From Halobiforma lacisalsi AJ5 (GTDB lineage Archaea; Halobacteriota; Halobacteria; Halobacteriales; Natrialbaceae): DNA of 64,000 bases. The position numbers were made by a program, and so were the translations under genes. Under the pieces are notes generated by a model. The model saw only the letters and a list, made by a program, of their open reading frames with translations, was not told the origin of the DNA and ran no database searches. The DNA is taken from the NCBI RefSeq assembly GCF_000226975.2, contig NZ_CP019285.1:3348001-3412000 (forward strand), read 5' to 3'. Each line of letters opens with the position of its first letter. Within the stretch, counting starts at the first letter, position 1. Below, piece by piece: positions 18,511-25,541 of this stretch.

Positions 18511-18840
18511 TTACTCGAACGTCTGGAACTCCACCGTCCGGCCCTCGGGATCGGACGCGAAGAACTGGTAGATGTCGTAGGTCTCGTTGTACCGTGGCTC
18601 CTCGTCCGCTGTATCCGCCAGGTCGTCGTAGGCGTCGTCGACGCCGGTCCGGTCGTCGAAGACGAACGTGACGATGCCTTCCGTGTCCGCGGACTCGCGG
18701 TCGCAGAACCCGAACCGGAACGAACCAGCCTGCAGGATGGTGCAGTCGGGCTGTTCCCGCCAGACCGTCGCACCCAGTTCGCGGTAGAACTCGACTACCT
18801 CGTCGTGGCGCTCCGTCCGAAAGAAAACGATACCGTCCAT
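18511..18840 (-). CDS. Glyoxalase/VOC-fold protein
   Basis: The 109-aa protein reads as one VOC module: VVEFYRELGATVWRE, then FRFGFCDRE, and the closing strand DPEGRTVEFQTF. These are the two beta-alpha-beta-beta-beta repeats typical of glyoxalase I/bleomycin-resistance relatives. Only some metal-ligand positions can be guessed, so substrate is unknown. It is transcribed away from the leucine-dehydrogenase-like gene. Confidence 0.8.
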   Translation of the reverse strand: MDGIVFFRTERHDEVVEFYRELGATVWREQPDCTILQAGSFRFGFCDRESADTEGIVTFVFDDRTGVDDAYDDLADTADEEPRYNETYDIYQFFASDPEGRTVEFQTFE

Positions 18841-18971
18841 ACCACGACGTCATAGCGACCCGACAAAAAGTCTCCGACGAACCGCCGGCCGGTTTCAGCT
18901 CACCACCGACGGCCCGTCCAGCGAATCCGGCGCCCACCCGCGGGACGTCGAACCCGTCTCGGAGTCGGTAG

Positions 18972-19002
18972 AATTTTTACGCCAAACCAAAGAGTTATAG
19001 TA
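18972..19002 (+). promoter_or_regulatory. Core promoter of the Leu/Val dehydrogenase
   Basis: AATTTTTA (18972-18979) lies about 26 nt before the ATG at 19002, suggesting a leaderless start. Confidence 0.5.
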
Positions 19003-20063
19003 TGGTATTTGACTCGATCGACGACCGCGGCCACGAACAGGTATCGTACTTCACTGATCCCGAAACGGGGCTCAAGGCGATCGTTGCGATCCACGACACG
19101 GCGCTCGGGCCCAGCCTCGGCGGCACGCGCTTCTACGACTACGACACGGAAGACGACGCCCTCGAGGACGTGCTGCGGCTCTCCGAGGCGATGACCTACA
19201 AGGCAGCGGCCGCCGACCTCCCGCTGGGCGGCGGGAAGGCCGTCATCGTGGGCGACGCCGAGGAACTCAAGACGGACGACCTGCTCGAGGCCTACGGTCG
19301 CGCGGTCGACCACCTGGGCGGCCGGTACATCACGTCGGTCGACGTCAATACGGGCGTCGAGGACATGGAGATCGTGCGCCGCGAGACCGACTACGCCGTC
19401 GGAACTAGCGACGGCCTGGGGAACCCGTCGCCGATCACGGCACACGGCGTCTTCAGCGGCATCCAGGCCTGTGCCGACCACGTGTACGGGACGGAGTCGG
19501 TCGAGGGCCTCGAGGTCGTCGTCCAGGGACTCGGGAAGGTCGGCCAGGCGCTCGCCGAAGAACTCGCGGACAATGGGGCCGACGTCACCGTCTCGGACAT
19601 CGACCAGGATCACGTCGCGGCGTTCGCAGACGAACACGACGTCGACACCGTCACACCGGAACACGTCTACGAGGAGTCCTGTGACGTCTTCGCACCGTGT
19701 GCTGTCGGCGGCGTCGTCAACGACGACACGATCCCGCAACTCGAGTGTGACATCGTCGCCGGTGCGGCGAACAACGTCCTGGCCGAGCGCCGACACGCCG
19801 AGGCGCTTCGCGAGGAGGGGATCGTCTACGCGCCGGACTACGTGATCAACGCGGGCGGCCTGATCACGGTCGCGAAGGAGTACCTCGGCGGGACCCGCGA
19901 GGAGGCCTTCGACGAGGCGGCCGCGATCGGCGACCGCCTCAGTGAGATGATCGACCGGGCCGAGCACCAGGACACGACCGTGCTCGCCGCCGCGGAGGAG
20001 TACGCGGAGGAGCGCATCGAAAACGCCGAGTCGACCGACGAAACCGCCGTTCCGGCGGAGTAG
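19002..20063 (+). CDS. Glu/Leu/Phe/Val-type amino-acid dehydrogenase (leucine-dehydrogenase-like)
   Basis: The 353-aa enzyme carries GPSLGGTRFYDY, the two active-site lysines Lys67 (MTYKAAAADL) and Lys79 (PLGGGKAVI), and the Rossmann turn VVQGLGKVGQALAEEL. The length of about 350 residues, rather than about 430, fits the leucine/valine/phenylalanine subgroup better than glutamate dehydrogenase. It should reversibly deaminate a branched-chain amino acid with NAD. GAANNVLAE and YVINAGGLI further support the family. The next gene on the same strand, 93 nt on, is a cysteine synthase with its own TATA-like box. Confidence 0.9.
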   Translation: MVFDSIDDRGHEQVSYFTDPETGLKAIVAIHDTALGPSLGGTRFYDYDTEDDALEDVLRLSEAMTYKAAAADLPLGGGKAVIVGDAEELKTDDLLEAYGRAVDHLGGRYITSVDVNTGVEDMEIVRRETDYAVGTSDGLGNPSPITAHGVFSGIQACADHVYGTESVEGLEVVVQGLGKVGQALAEELADNGADVTVSDIDQDHVAAFADEHDVDTVTPEHVYEESCDVFAPCAVGGVVNDDTIPQLECDIVAGAANNVLAERRHAEALREEGIVYAPDYVINAGGLITVAKEYLGGTREEAFDEAAAIGDRLSEMIDRAEHQDTTVLAAAEEYAEERIENAESTDETAVPAE

Positions 20064-20126
20064 ATCGATAGCTGGGGATCGATCCGGACGCCCGACACCG
20101 GCACGAACTGCCGACGTCCGGCACGC

Positions 20127-20157
20127 GTTTACGTATCCACCCCTTATGCGGGTGTAA
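20127..20157 (+). promoter_or_regulatory. Core promoter of the cysteine synthase gene
   Basis: GTTTACGTA (20127-20135) lies about 26 nt upstream of the ATG at 20157, leaderless spacing. Confidence 0.45.
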
Positions 20158-21131
20158 TGAAGGCAAGTATCCTGGACACGATCGGATCGCCGCTGGTCCA
20201 GGTCGACTCGCCGGAGGGGGCGACGGTTGCCGCGAAGATCGAATCCTTCAACCCTGGCGGTTCGGCGAAGGACCGTCCCGCACGGGAAATGATCCGGGCC
20301 GCAGAGCGCGAGGGCCGGATCGAGCCCGGCGACTGGCTCGTCGAGCCCACGAGCGGGAACACGGGGATCGGGCTCGCACTGGTCGCCGCCGCCCGCGACT
20401 ACGACCTGACCATCGTCATGCCGTCGGACAAGTCCGAGGAGCGCCGGCAGGTGATGGCGGCCTACGGGGCCGACCTCGAGCTCGTCGACGGTACCATGGA
20501 GGATGCCCGAGACAGGGCCGACGACCTCGTCGAGGAGGGCGCGATCCAGCTCGGCCAGTTCGACAACCCCGCGAACCCGGAGGCCCACTACCGGACGACC
20601 GGCGAGGAGATCGTAGAACAGGTCGGCGACCGGGAAATCGACGCTTTCGTCGCCGGCGTCGGCACCGGCGGAACGATCTCGGGCACGGGCCGACGACTCC
20701 GGGAGGAGTTCCCCGAGATGGAAATCGTCGCCCTCGAACCCGCCCGTAACGCCGTCCTCTCGACGGGGAAGGCCGGAAACGACGACTTCCAGGGAATGGG
20801 CCCGGGTTTCGTCAGCGAGAACCTCGACCGGGACCTGATCGACCGCGTCGAGACAGTTCGCCTCGAGGACGCCGAGGCGGAGTGTCGCCGCCTCGCCCGC
20901 GAGGAGGGAATTCTCGTCGGGCAGTCGAGCGGCGCGACGAGCCTGATCGCCCGCCAGGTGGCCGCGGAGATCGCCGAACCGGGGACCGACTGCCCGGATG
21001 TCGTCGGCGCGTTCGACGAAGTCGCCTCGCCCGAGACGGACGGGGGGCGGGGGGCCGAGGACTGCCCGCTGGTGGTGACCGTCTTCTGGGACAGCGGCGA
21101 GCGGTACCTCTCGACAGGGCTGTTCGACTGA
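20157..21131 (+). CDS. Cysteine synthase, PLP-dependent
   Basis: The 324-aa fold-type-II enzyme has the Schiff-base Lys38 in NPGGSAKDRPA, TSGNTGIGLALVA for substrate carboxylate binding, and the phosphate-binding VAGVGTGGTISGTGR loop. EPARNAVLSTG and GQSSGATS complete the CysK/CysM pattern. It should make cysteine from O-acetylserine or O-phosphoserine and sulfide; the close relative cystathionine beta-synthase is possible because the groups are not separable by eye. C-terminal residues include an acidic Gly-rich insert before the final LVVTVFWDSGERYLSTG. Confidence 0.92.
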   Translation: MKASILDTIGSPLVQVDSPEGATVAAKIESFNPGGSAKDRPAREMIRAAEREGRIEPGDWLVEPTSGNTGIGLALVAAARDYDLTIVMPSDKSEERRQVMAAYGADLELVDGTMEDARDRADDLVEEGAIQLGQFDNPANPEAHYRTTGEEIVEQVGDREIDAFVAGVGTGGTISGTGRRLREEFPEMEIVALEPARNAVLSTGKAGNDDFQGMGPGFVSENLDRDLIDRVETVRLEDAEAECRRLAREEGILVGQSSGATSLIARQVAAEIAEPGTDCPDVVGAFDEVASPETDGGRGAEDCPLVVTVFWDSGERYLSTGLFD

Positions 21132-21172
21132 CCGTCCTTCCGGATCGGCTGACAAAACGCGTTTTTTACCTT

Positions 21173-21196
21173 GGGGAACGGTCTTTACTGTTCCCC
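21173..21196. terminator. Hairpin between cysteine synthase and lipoprotein genes
   Basis: GGGGAAC (21173-21179) pairs perfectly with GTTCCCC (21190-21196) across a 10-nt loop. It follows a GTTTTTTAC tract (21161-21169). It could end the upstream transcript or be a 5' structure of the lipoprotein mRNA, since the T-tract also resembles a TATA box. Confidence 0.4.
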
Positions 21197-21213
21197 TGAA
21201 ACGCTCGGATACG

Positions 21214-21966
21214 ATGGCACGACGACCCTCCGGACCGATGCGTTCCAGGCGGACCGTTCTCGCCGGCACTGCAAGCGTACTCGCGCTCGGTGCCGGCTGT
21301 CTCGACGACGAGTTCGGCGACGTCTCGGGATCGACTGGCGACGACGGAACCGACGACGATGGGACCGGTGACGGAAACGAGTCCGACGGCGAAACCGACG
21401 GTGGAGCGAACGGGGGCGACGAAACCGACGACACCAGTGACACCAGCGACACGGACGACGCCGACGAGGGCGACGGCTTCTCTTCCGAGACCTACGCCTT
21501 CCAGCACCCCGACGTCCCCGCGAGCCCGGAGGCAGCACTGTTGCTCGACGCGGACGACGCCGACGACTGGCTCGAGGAACGCGGATCGGACGACGGGGCG
21601 TCCGAATTCGTCGAGGAAACCGGGTTCGAGGACGCTATTCTGGTCGCTCTCGAGGCCGAAGGCTCGGACCTCTGTCACGAGCTGGTGCTCGAGGGAATCG
21701 AACTCGAGGAGCAGAACGGGGACGGGGACGGGGACGGGGACGGGGACGACGAGCGACTGGTCGTCGAGGCCAGCGTGAGCGACGGCCAGGACGAGACACA
21801 GGCCTGCGCGGAACAGATTACGGCGGTCGCGCTCCTCGTTCGGGTGGTCTTCGAGGACGAGCCCGTTACGGAACTCTCGGCGACGATCGTCGACCAGGAG
21901 GGCCGAAAACACGAGCGGGGGATCGGCGTCGACACGGCGACGGCGGAGACCGCCACCGACGAGTAG
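21214..21966 (+). CDS. Secreted lipoprotein with acidic repeat, unknown function
   Basis: The 250-aa product has a signal sequence with RRTVLAGTASVLALGAGC; Cys is placed for lipid attachment and the paired Arg suggests Tat export. The mature part starts with a long Asp/Gly/Thr/Asn-rich stretch, continues with a compact domain (YAFQHPDVPASPEAALLLDADDADDW), and contains five tandem GGGGAC units (21717-21750) encoding Gly-Asp repeats. Met at 21214 or Met at 21238 (MRSRRTV) could start translation; the latter gives a more standard signal. I do not recognise the mature domain. Confidence 0.68.
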   Translation: MARRPSGPMRSRRTVLAGTASVLALGAGCLDDEFGDVSGSTGDDGTDDDGTGDGNESDGETDGGANGGDETDDTSDTSDTDDADEGDGFSSETYAFQHPDVPASPEAALLLDADDADDWLEERGSDDGASEFVEETGFEDAILVALEAEGSDLCHELVLEGIELEEQNGDGDGDGDGDDERLVVEASVSDGQDETQACAEQITAVALLVRVVFEDEPVTELSATIVDQEGRKHERGIGVDTATAETATDE

Positions 21967-22024
21967 CCGTTCCCGGCGTTGTCGTCGTCCTCGAGGCCCG
22001 AAAAACGACGAGTGACGGCCGACG

Positions 22025-22597
22025 TCAGGGGGAATATTCCGATTCTGTGAGCCGAACGACTAGCGTCTCCTCGACCTCCCGCAGGTCGTAGGCCGGGAGT
22101 TCGCCGTCCGTCCGGCGCACGTACAGCGGTTCGACCAATCGGAGCGTCGCGTCGGCCTCGCGGTCGCCCCCGTTCTCGGCGTCGCTGTCGTCGGCGCGGT
22201 CTTGGGTGTCTTCGGCCCCGTCCCCGTCTCTTTCCGCTGCTGCGTTCGGTTCCCCCCTGTCGACCCGCTCGAGCCCGTAGACTTTACAGAACTCGTCGGT
22301 CTCCCTGGGCTCGACGTCGCCGTTCCGGAGTTGGGTCGCGAGCGACCGCGAGAGCCACTCCTCGTCGCTGATGCTCGGCTCCTGGACCAGGGCCGTGTCG
22401 ACGAACCGCGTGAGGTACCACTGGAGGTCGTTCAGCAGGGTGACGGCCGCGCCGACGCTGACCGTCCGGACGGCGAGCGAGTTCTCGAACGGCCGCCGGA
22501 GGTCGTACGTCGCGAGTGCCTCGCGGGAAGTTTCCCGGGAGAGGAGTTCGTACTGGAGGTTGACGTCGTCGTTCCCGATGAGACAGACGCGAGTCAC
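22025..22597 (-). CDS. Conserved haloarchaeal protein (DUF5804-like)
   Basis: The 190-aa soluble protein starts at a GTG with MTRVCLIGNDDVNLQYELLSR, continues with VRTVSVGAAVTLLNDLQWYLTRF and SISDEEWLSR, and then has an acidic low-complexity linker (Asp/Ala/Glu) before a short C-terminal beta segment (LVEPLYVRRTDGELPAYDLREVEETLVVRL). The N-terminal pattern is one I associate with DUF5804, a haloarchaeal family without known function. It is divergently oriented from the gene at 22861 across about 260 nt. Confidence 0.65.
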   Translation of the reverse strand: MTRVCLIGNDDVNLQYELLSRETSREALATYDLRRPFENSLAVRTVSVGAAVTLLNDLQWYLTRFVDTALVQEPSISDEEWLSRSLATQLRNGDVEPRETDEFCKVYGLERVDRGEPNAAAERDGDGAEDTQDRADDSDAENGGDREADATLRLVEPLYVRRTDGELPAYDLREVEETLVVRLTESEYSP

Positions 22598-22666
22598 TGT
22601 CCTGTGGTGGGTGCGTGGCCGTAATGTGGGTTTCGGGTTCGTCGTCCGGACAGTCGTTCGCGGACG

Positions 22667-22685
22667 GTCTTCCAGTGTGGAAGAC
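22667..22685. promoter_or_regulatory. Perfect palindrome in a divergent promoter region
   Basis: GTCTTCCA (22667-22674) and TGGAAGAC (22678-22685) flank GTG. The site lies 70 nt upstream of the DUF5804-like start and just before a TATA-like TTCTTAAAG (near 22696-22703) that points rightward. An operator for one or both genes is inferred. Confidence 0.4.
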
Positions 22686-22860
22686 TCTCACGATTTCTTA
22701 AAGCTCTCGCATGTAAACCCGAGCGTCGATGGGGCCACCGGGCGTCGAACGCGCCGACGAGAGCGATATCGACGATGGACCGGAGCGACGTGCGAGTCGA
22801 AAACAGCGACGGCGAGGACGGGAGCGGAGCCGACGGCACGGCCGCCGCGGGTGGTCTCAC

Positions 22861-23166
22861 GTGGCCGTAGCGCCGAACGCCCCGCTCGAGGAACTGGAAC
22901 TGCTCGAGGGATCGAACGGGCGTTACTACACGGCCTGGCAGGTGCGACGACGGCTCCGGATCGGGGAGTGGCGTCGCTGCCTGCGCCAGCGCGACCCCGG
23001 TCCCGACCGGCGGCTGGTCGAGACCGACGAGGGCGTGTTGCTCATGTTGACGCCGATCGAGCCGGCAAACGTCCCGCGCTGGCTCGAGGTCAGGGTCGTC
23101 GGCGAGGCGACGCTGGCGGTCGACACGCGCAGGTGCCCGTCGCGGAGGCCTGCGGTCCAGCCGTGA
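22861..23166 (+). CDS. Conserved-looking hypothetical protein, start uncertain, possibly frameshifted
   Basis: From a GTG at 22861 the frame encodes about 101 residues with LEELELLEGSNGRYYTAWQVRRRL and a later VETDEGVLLMLTPIEP; the composition is coherent and not a mirror of another gene. The same frame is open upstream to an ATG at 22729, but that extension is extremely Arg-rich and unlike a haloarchaeal protein. A different frame gives an acidic start from ATG 22775 (MDRSDVRVENSDGEDG) that stops just where the good frame becomes acceptable, suggesting one base is missing near 22855-22865. Function unknown. Confidence 0.45.
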   Translation: MAVAPNAPLEELELLEGSNGRYYTAWQVRRRLRIGEWRRCLRQRDPGPDRRLVETDEGVLLMLTPIEPANVPRWLEVRVVGEATLAVDTRRCPSRRPAVQP

Positions 23167-23226
23167 CGATAAAACGCGGCCATGTGAACCCCGGGACTCG
23201 AGCCATGGGCCGCGAAACGGGCCGTC

Positions 23227-24033
23227 GTGAACCGGCGGACGTTTCTCGGCGCGGTCGGCTCGGCGGCATCGATCGGCGCGTTCGCGTACACGCGCCACGA
23301 TCGGTCGACCGTCGACACGCTCGCCGTCCGTGTCTGGCGCTCCGAACGGGCGGCCGGCTACGACGGCGTCCGAGAACGGATCCGGGAGTACCTCGAGCGG
23401 TTCCTCGACCTGCCGTACTGGTCGCTCGAGCTTTCCTTCGGCGGGACGGTGGCGGTCGCTCACGAGGACGGCGCTCGCGTCACGACCCGCGGCGAGTGGC
23501 CCCTGACGCTGGCCGGTGGGCTGGTCGGCGCGAGCGACCTCGAGCCGGTCGCGGACGTGAACCTGCTCGTCACGGACGGCGGGATGGTCGACGCACCGAC
23601 GGGCTATGGACTCCCGCACGTCGCGTCAGTTGGCGGAGCGCGACACCTCGCCGCGCTCGAGCCGATTGACGAACTGCCGGCGACCGCGTCGAACGCCGAA
23701 GACGCGGAGGACGTTGAAGCCGTGGACACCTCCGTCGACCACCCGATCGTGCCGCTGACGACGTCGACGCGGACGATGCAGGTGTTGCTCCACGAGGTCG
23801 GCCACGCGCTCGGCCTCGATCACGATCACGGCGTCGTCTTCCGGTCCGGTGGGACGGTCGTCGCGACGCCGATGCTGAGCACGTACGCGTTCTCGTCGTC
23901 GTACGACGGCGATCGGTCGGCCTGCGGAGCGCCGTATCCGGCGACGACGGGCCGCGACCGGGCGATCACGCTCTCGTTTTCCGGCTGTGCTCGCCGTCGA
24001 CTCGAGACGTACGCCGGCGGCGTGAGGCCGTAA
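23227..24033 (+). CDS. Tat-exported metzincin-like zinc protease
   Basis: The 268-aa product begins at GTG with MNRRTFLGAVGSAASIGAFAY, a twin-arginine-type signal. The zinc site is His189-Glu190-x2-His193-x5-His199 in LLHEVGHALGLDHDHG, the extended HExxHxxGxxH motif of metzincins, and a Met-turn candidate lies in PMLSTYAF. The central part (TVDTLAVRVWRSERAAGYDGV) looks like a pro- or substrate-binding domain. It should be an extracellular peptidase. It follows the hypothetical gene by 60 nt on the same strand. Confidence 0.8.
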   Translation: MNRRTFLGAVGSAASIGAFAYTRHDRSTVDTLAVRVWRSERAAGYDGVRERIREYLERFLDLPYWSLELSFGGTVAVAHEDGARVTTRGEWPLTLAGGLVGASDLEPVADVNLLVTDGGMVDAPTGYGLPHVASVGGARHLAALEPIDELPATASNAEDAEDVEAVDTSVDHPIVPLTTSTRTMQVLLHEVGHALGLDHDHGVVFRSGGTVVATPMLSTYAFSSSYDGDRSACGAPYPATTGRDRAITLSFSGCARRRLETYAGGVRP

Positions 24034-24131
24034 GGGCTCCGCGGGCGGACGACCGACGTTCCCCGTACGGAGTGGTAACGAGTATCGGGGACCAACCGAA
24101 AAGCGGAATTTCTCGAGTCGAAGTCCGGAGA

Positions 24132-24482
24132 TTATTCTTCGTCGTCTTCTTCGTCTTCGCCGCGAACGAACCCGGCCTGGGCCTCGGGGTCGTCGACGGT
24201 ACCGGCGTTCGGGCCTTCGATGAGGTCCTCGAAGTCGTCGACCTCACCGTACTGATCGCGGTACACCAGCGCTGCCTTCCCCTTCGAGGTGATCTCGTAG
24301 AGACCGGACCGCTCGGCCGGTCCGATCTTGTCGACGAGACCGTAGTCCTCGAGGACCGGCAGTCGGGTGTTGATGTTCTTTCGGCTCTTGCCCGTGTGGG
24401 CTGCAAGGTTCGTTGCGACGTTCCGTCCCTTGTCCTCGAGCGCCTCGAGGATCAGGAAGTCAGTAGGTTGGCGCAGCTTCAC
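24132..24482 (-). CDS. PhiH1-repressor-like winged-helix regulator
   Basis: The 116-aa protein starts with a winged helix: DFLILEALEDKGRNVATNLA, then THTGKSRKNINTRLPVLEDYGLVDKIGP as the recognition helix and wing. It ends in a very acidic tail (EDEEDDEE). The pattern matches the haloarchaeal PhiH1-like/MarR-like chromosomal regulators. The start is GTG at 24482; the ten-base unit TTCACTCTCG is repeated twice in tandem (24478-24497) over the start, and a minus-strand TATA-like ATATA lies near 24505-24515. Target genes are not evident; the trehalose genes are transcribed in the same direction farther right. Confidence 0.8.
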   Translation of the reverse strand: MKLRQPTDFLILEALEDKGRNVATNLAAHTGKSRKNINTRLPVLEDYGLVDKIGPAERSGLYEITSKGKAALVYRDQYGEVDDFEDLIEGPNAGTVDDPEAQAGFVRGEDEEDDEE

Positions 24483-24649
24483 TCTCGTTCACTCTCGTAC
24501 TGTAGGTATATTTCCAGTGGTAACTAATACTTTCGGCTCAGGTCCGACAGTTCGGGGTAGCTATTGACAACAAGTATCGCGATCGGTGTCGACAGTTCAC
24601 GTAGTCACGAACCGACTCGCGGAACCTCGAGCAGCGCGTTCCCGTCGGG

Positions 24650-25540
24650 CTAGGACACGTGGGGGCGGTCGTCGCCCGGGAACGCGGGCTCGTCGGTCCA
24701 CGATGCGTCGGGCGGATCGAGCAGATCGATCCCCGCCGTCCCGAGCCACTGGAGGAACGTCGTCACGTCGTCGGGATCATCGACCCGACAGGAGGCCGCG
24801 GAGGGTACCGAGCCGCCGACGCGAACGGCGATCCCCTCGGGCAACACGGTCCGGAACGCGGACTCGTCGGTAACGTCGTCGCCGACGTAGATCGGGACGG
24901 CGTCGGCCGGCGCGTCCGCCGCGATCAGCGCCACCGCGTTCCCCTTTCCCCAGGGGACCGCGGGTTCGATCTCGAGGATGCGTTTCCCGGTCGAAATCTC
25001 GAGGTCGTCGCCTGCAAGCCGGTCGACGACCGCGCGCGTCCGCTCGGCGACGACGGGCCTGGCGGCGGTCGGGACGGACCGAACGTGGACCGTCGCCGTC
25101 ACCCCCTTGTTCTCGACGCGGGCGTTCGGGACCTGATCGAGGGCGGTCTCTAACGTCTCGCAGACGGCCTCGATCAGCCTGGCGCGCTTCCGTGCGACGG
25201 GATGGACGGCGACCGACCCCTCGCGGGCGAGTTCGAGTCCGTGGTTGCCGGCGTAGATCGACGGGCCGTCGATCCGCTCGCGGACGTCGGCCAGCGCGCG
25301 GCCGCTGACGATCGCAGTGTCGATCGCGGGATGGTCGGAGAGGGCGGCGACCGCCGCCCGATTGTCTTCGGTCGGGGCCGCCTCGTCGGGTTCGTCGACG
25401 ATGGGGGCGAGCGTCCCGTCGAAGTCCAGACAGAGCAGGAGCCGGGAGCCGCCCTCGATCCGCTCGCGGACGCGAGGCAGTCGTCGCTCGAGGGAGACCG
25501 GAACCGAGTCGGCGGAGACCGCTTCGCTTCGGGCCGTCAT
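24650..25540 (-). CDS. otsB: Trehalose-6-phosphate phosphatase
   Basis: The 296-aa HAD-family enzyme has the nucleophile motif LDFDGTLAPI (Asp39/Asp41), AIVSGRALADV for motif II and GDDVTDESAF for motif IV, all as in trehalose phosphatases; YAGNHGLEL lies in the cap. It removes phosphate from trehalose-6-phosphate to give the compatible solute trehalose. Its start lies one base after the otsA stop, so the two are translated from one mRNA. Confidence 0.94.
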   Translation of the reverse strand: MTARSEAVSADSVPVSLERRLPRVRERIEGGSRLLLCLDFDGTLAPIVDEPDEAAPTEDNRAAVAALSDHPAIDTAIVSGRALADVRERIDGPSIYAGNHGLELAREGSVAVHPVARKRARLIEAVCETLETALDQVPNARVENKGVTATVHVRSVPTAARPVVAERTRAVVDRLAGDDLEISTGKRILEIEPAVPWGKGNAVALIAADAPADAVPIYVGDDVTDESAFRTVLPEGIAVRVGGSVPSAASCRVDDPDDVTTFLQWLGTAGIDLLDPPDASWTDEPAFPGDDRPHVS

Positions 25541-25541
25541 G

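Noticed and set aside
18900-21452. 850-codon antisense frame over the dehydrogenase and cysteine synthase genes
   Set aside because: It spans two well-defined genes and a promoter; shadow frame.
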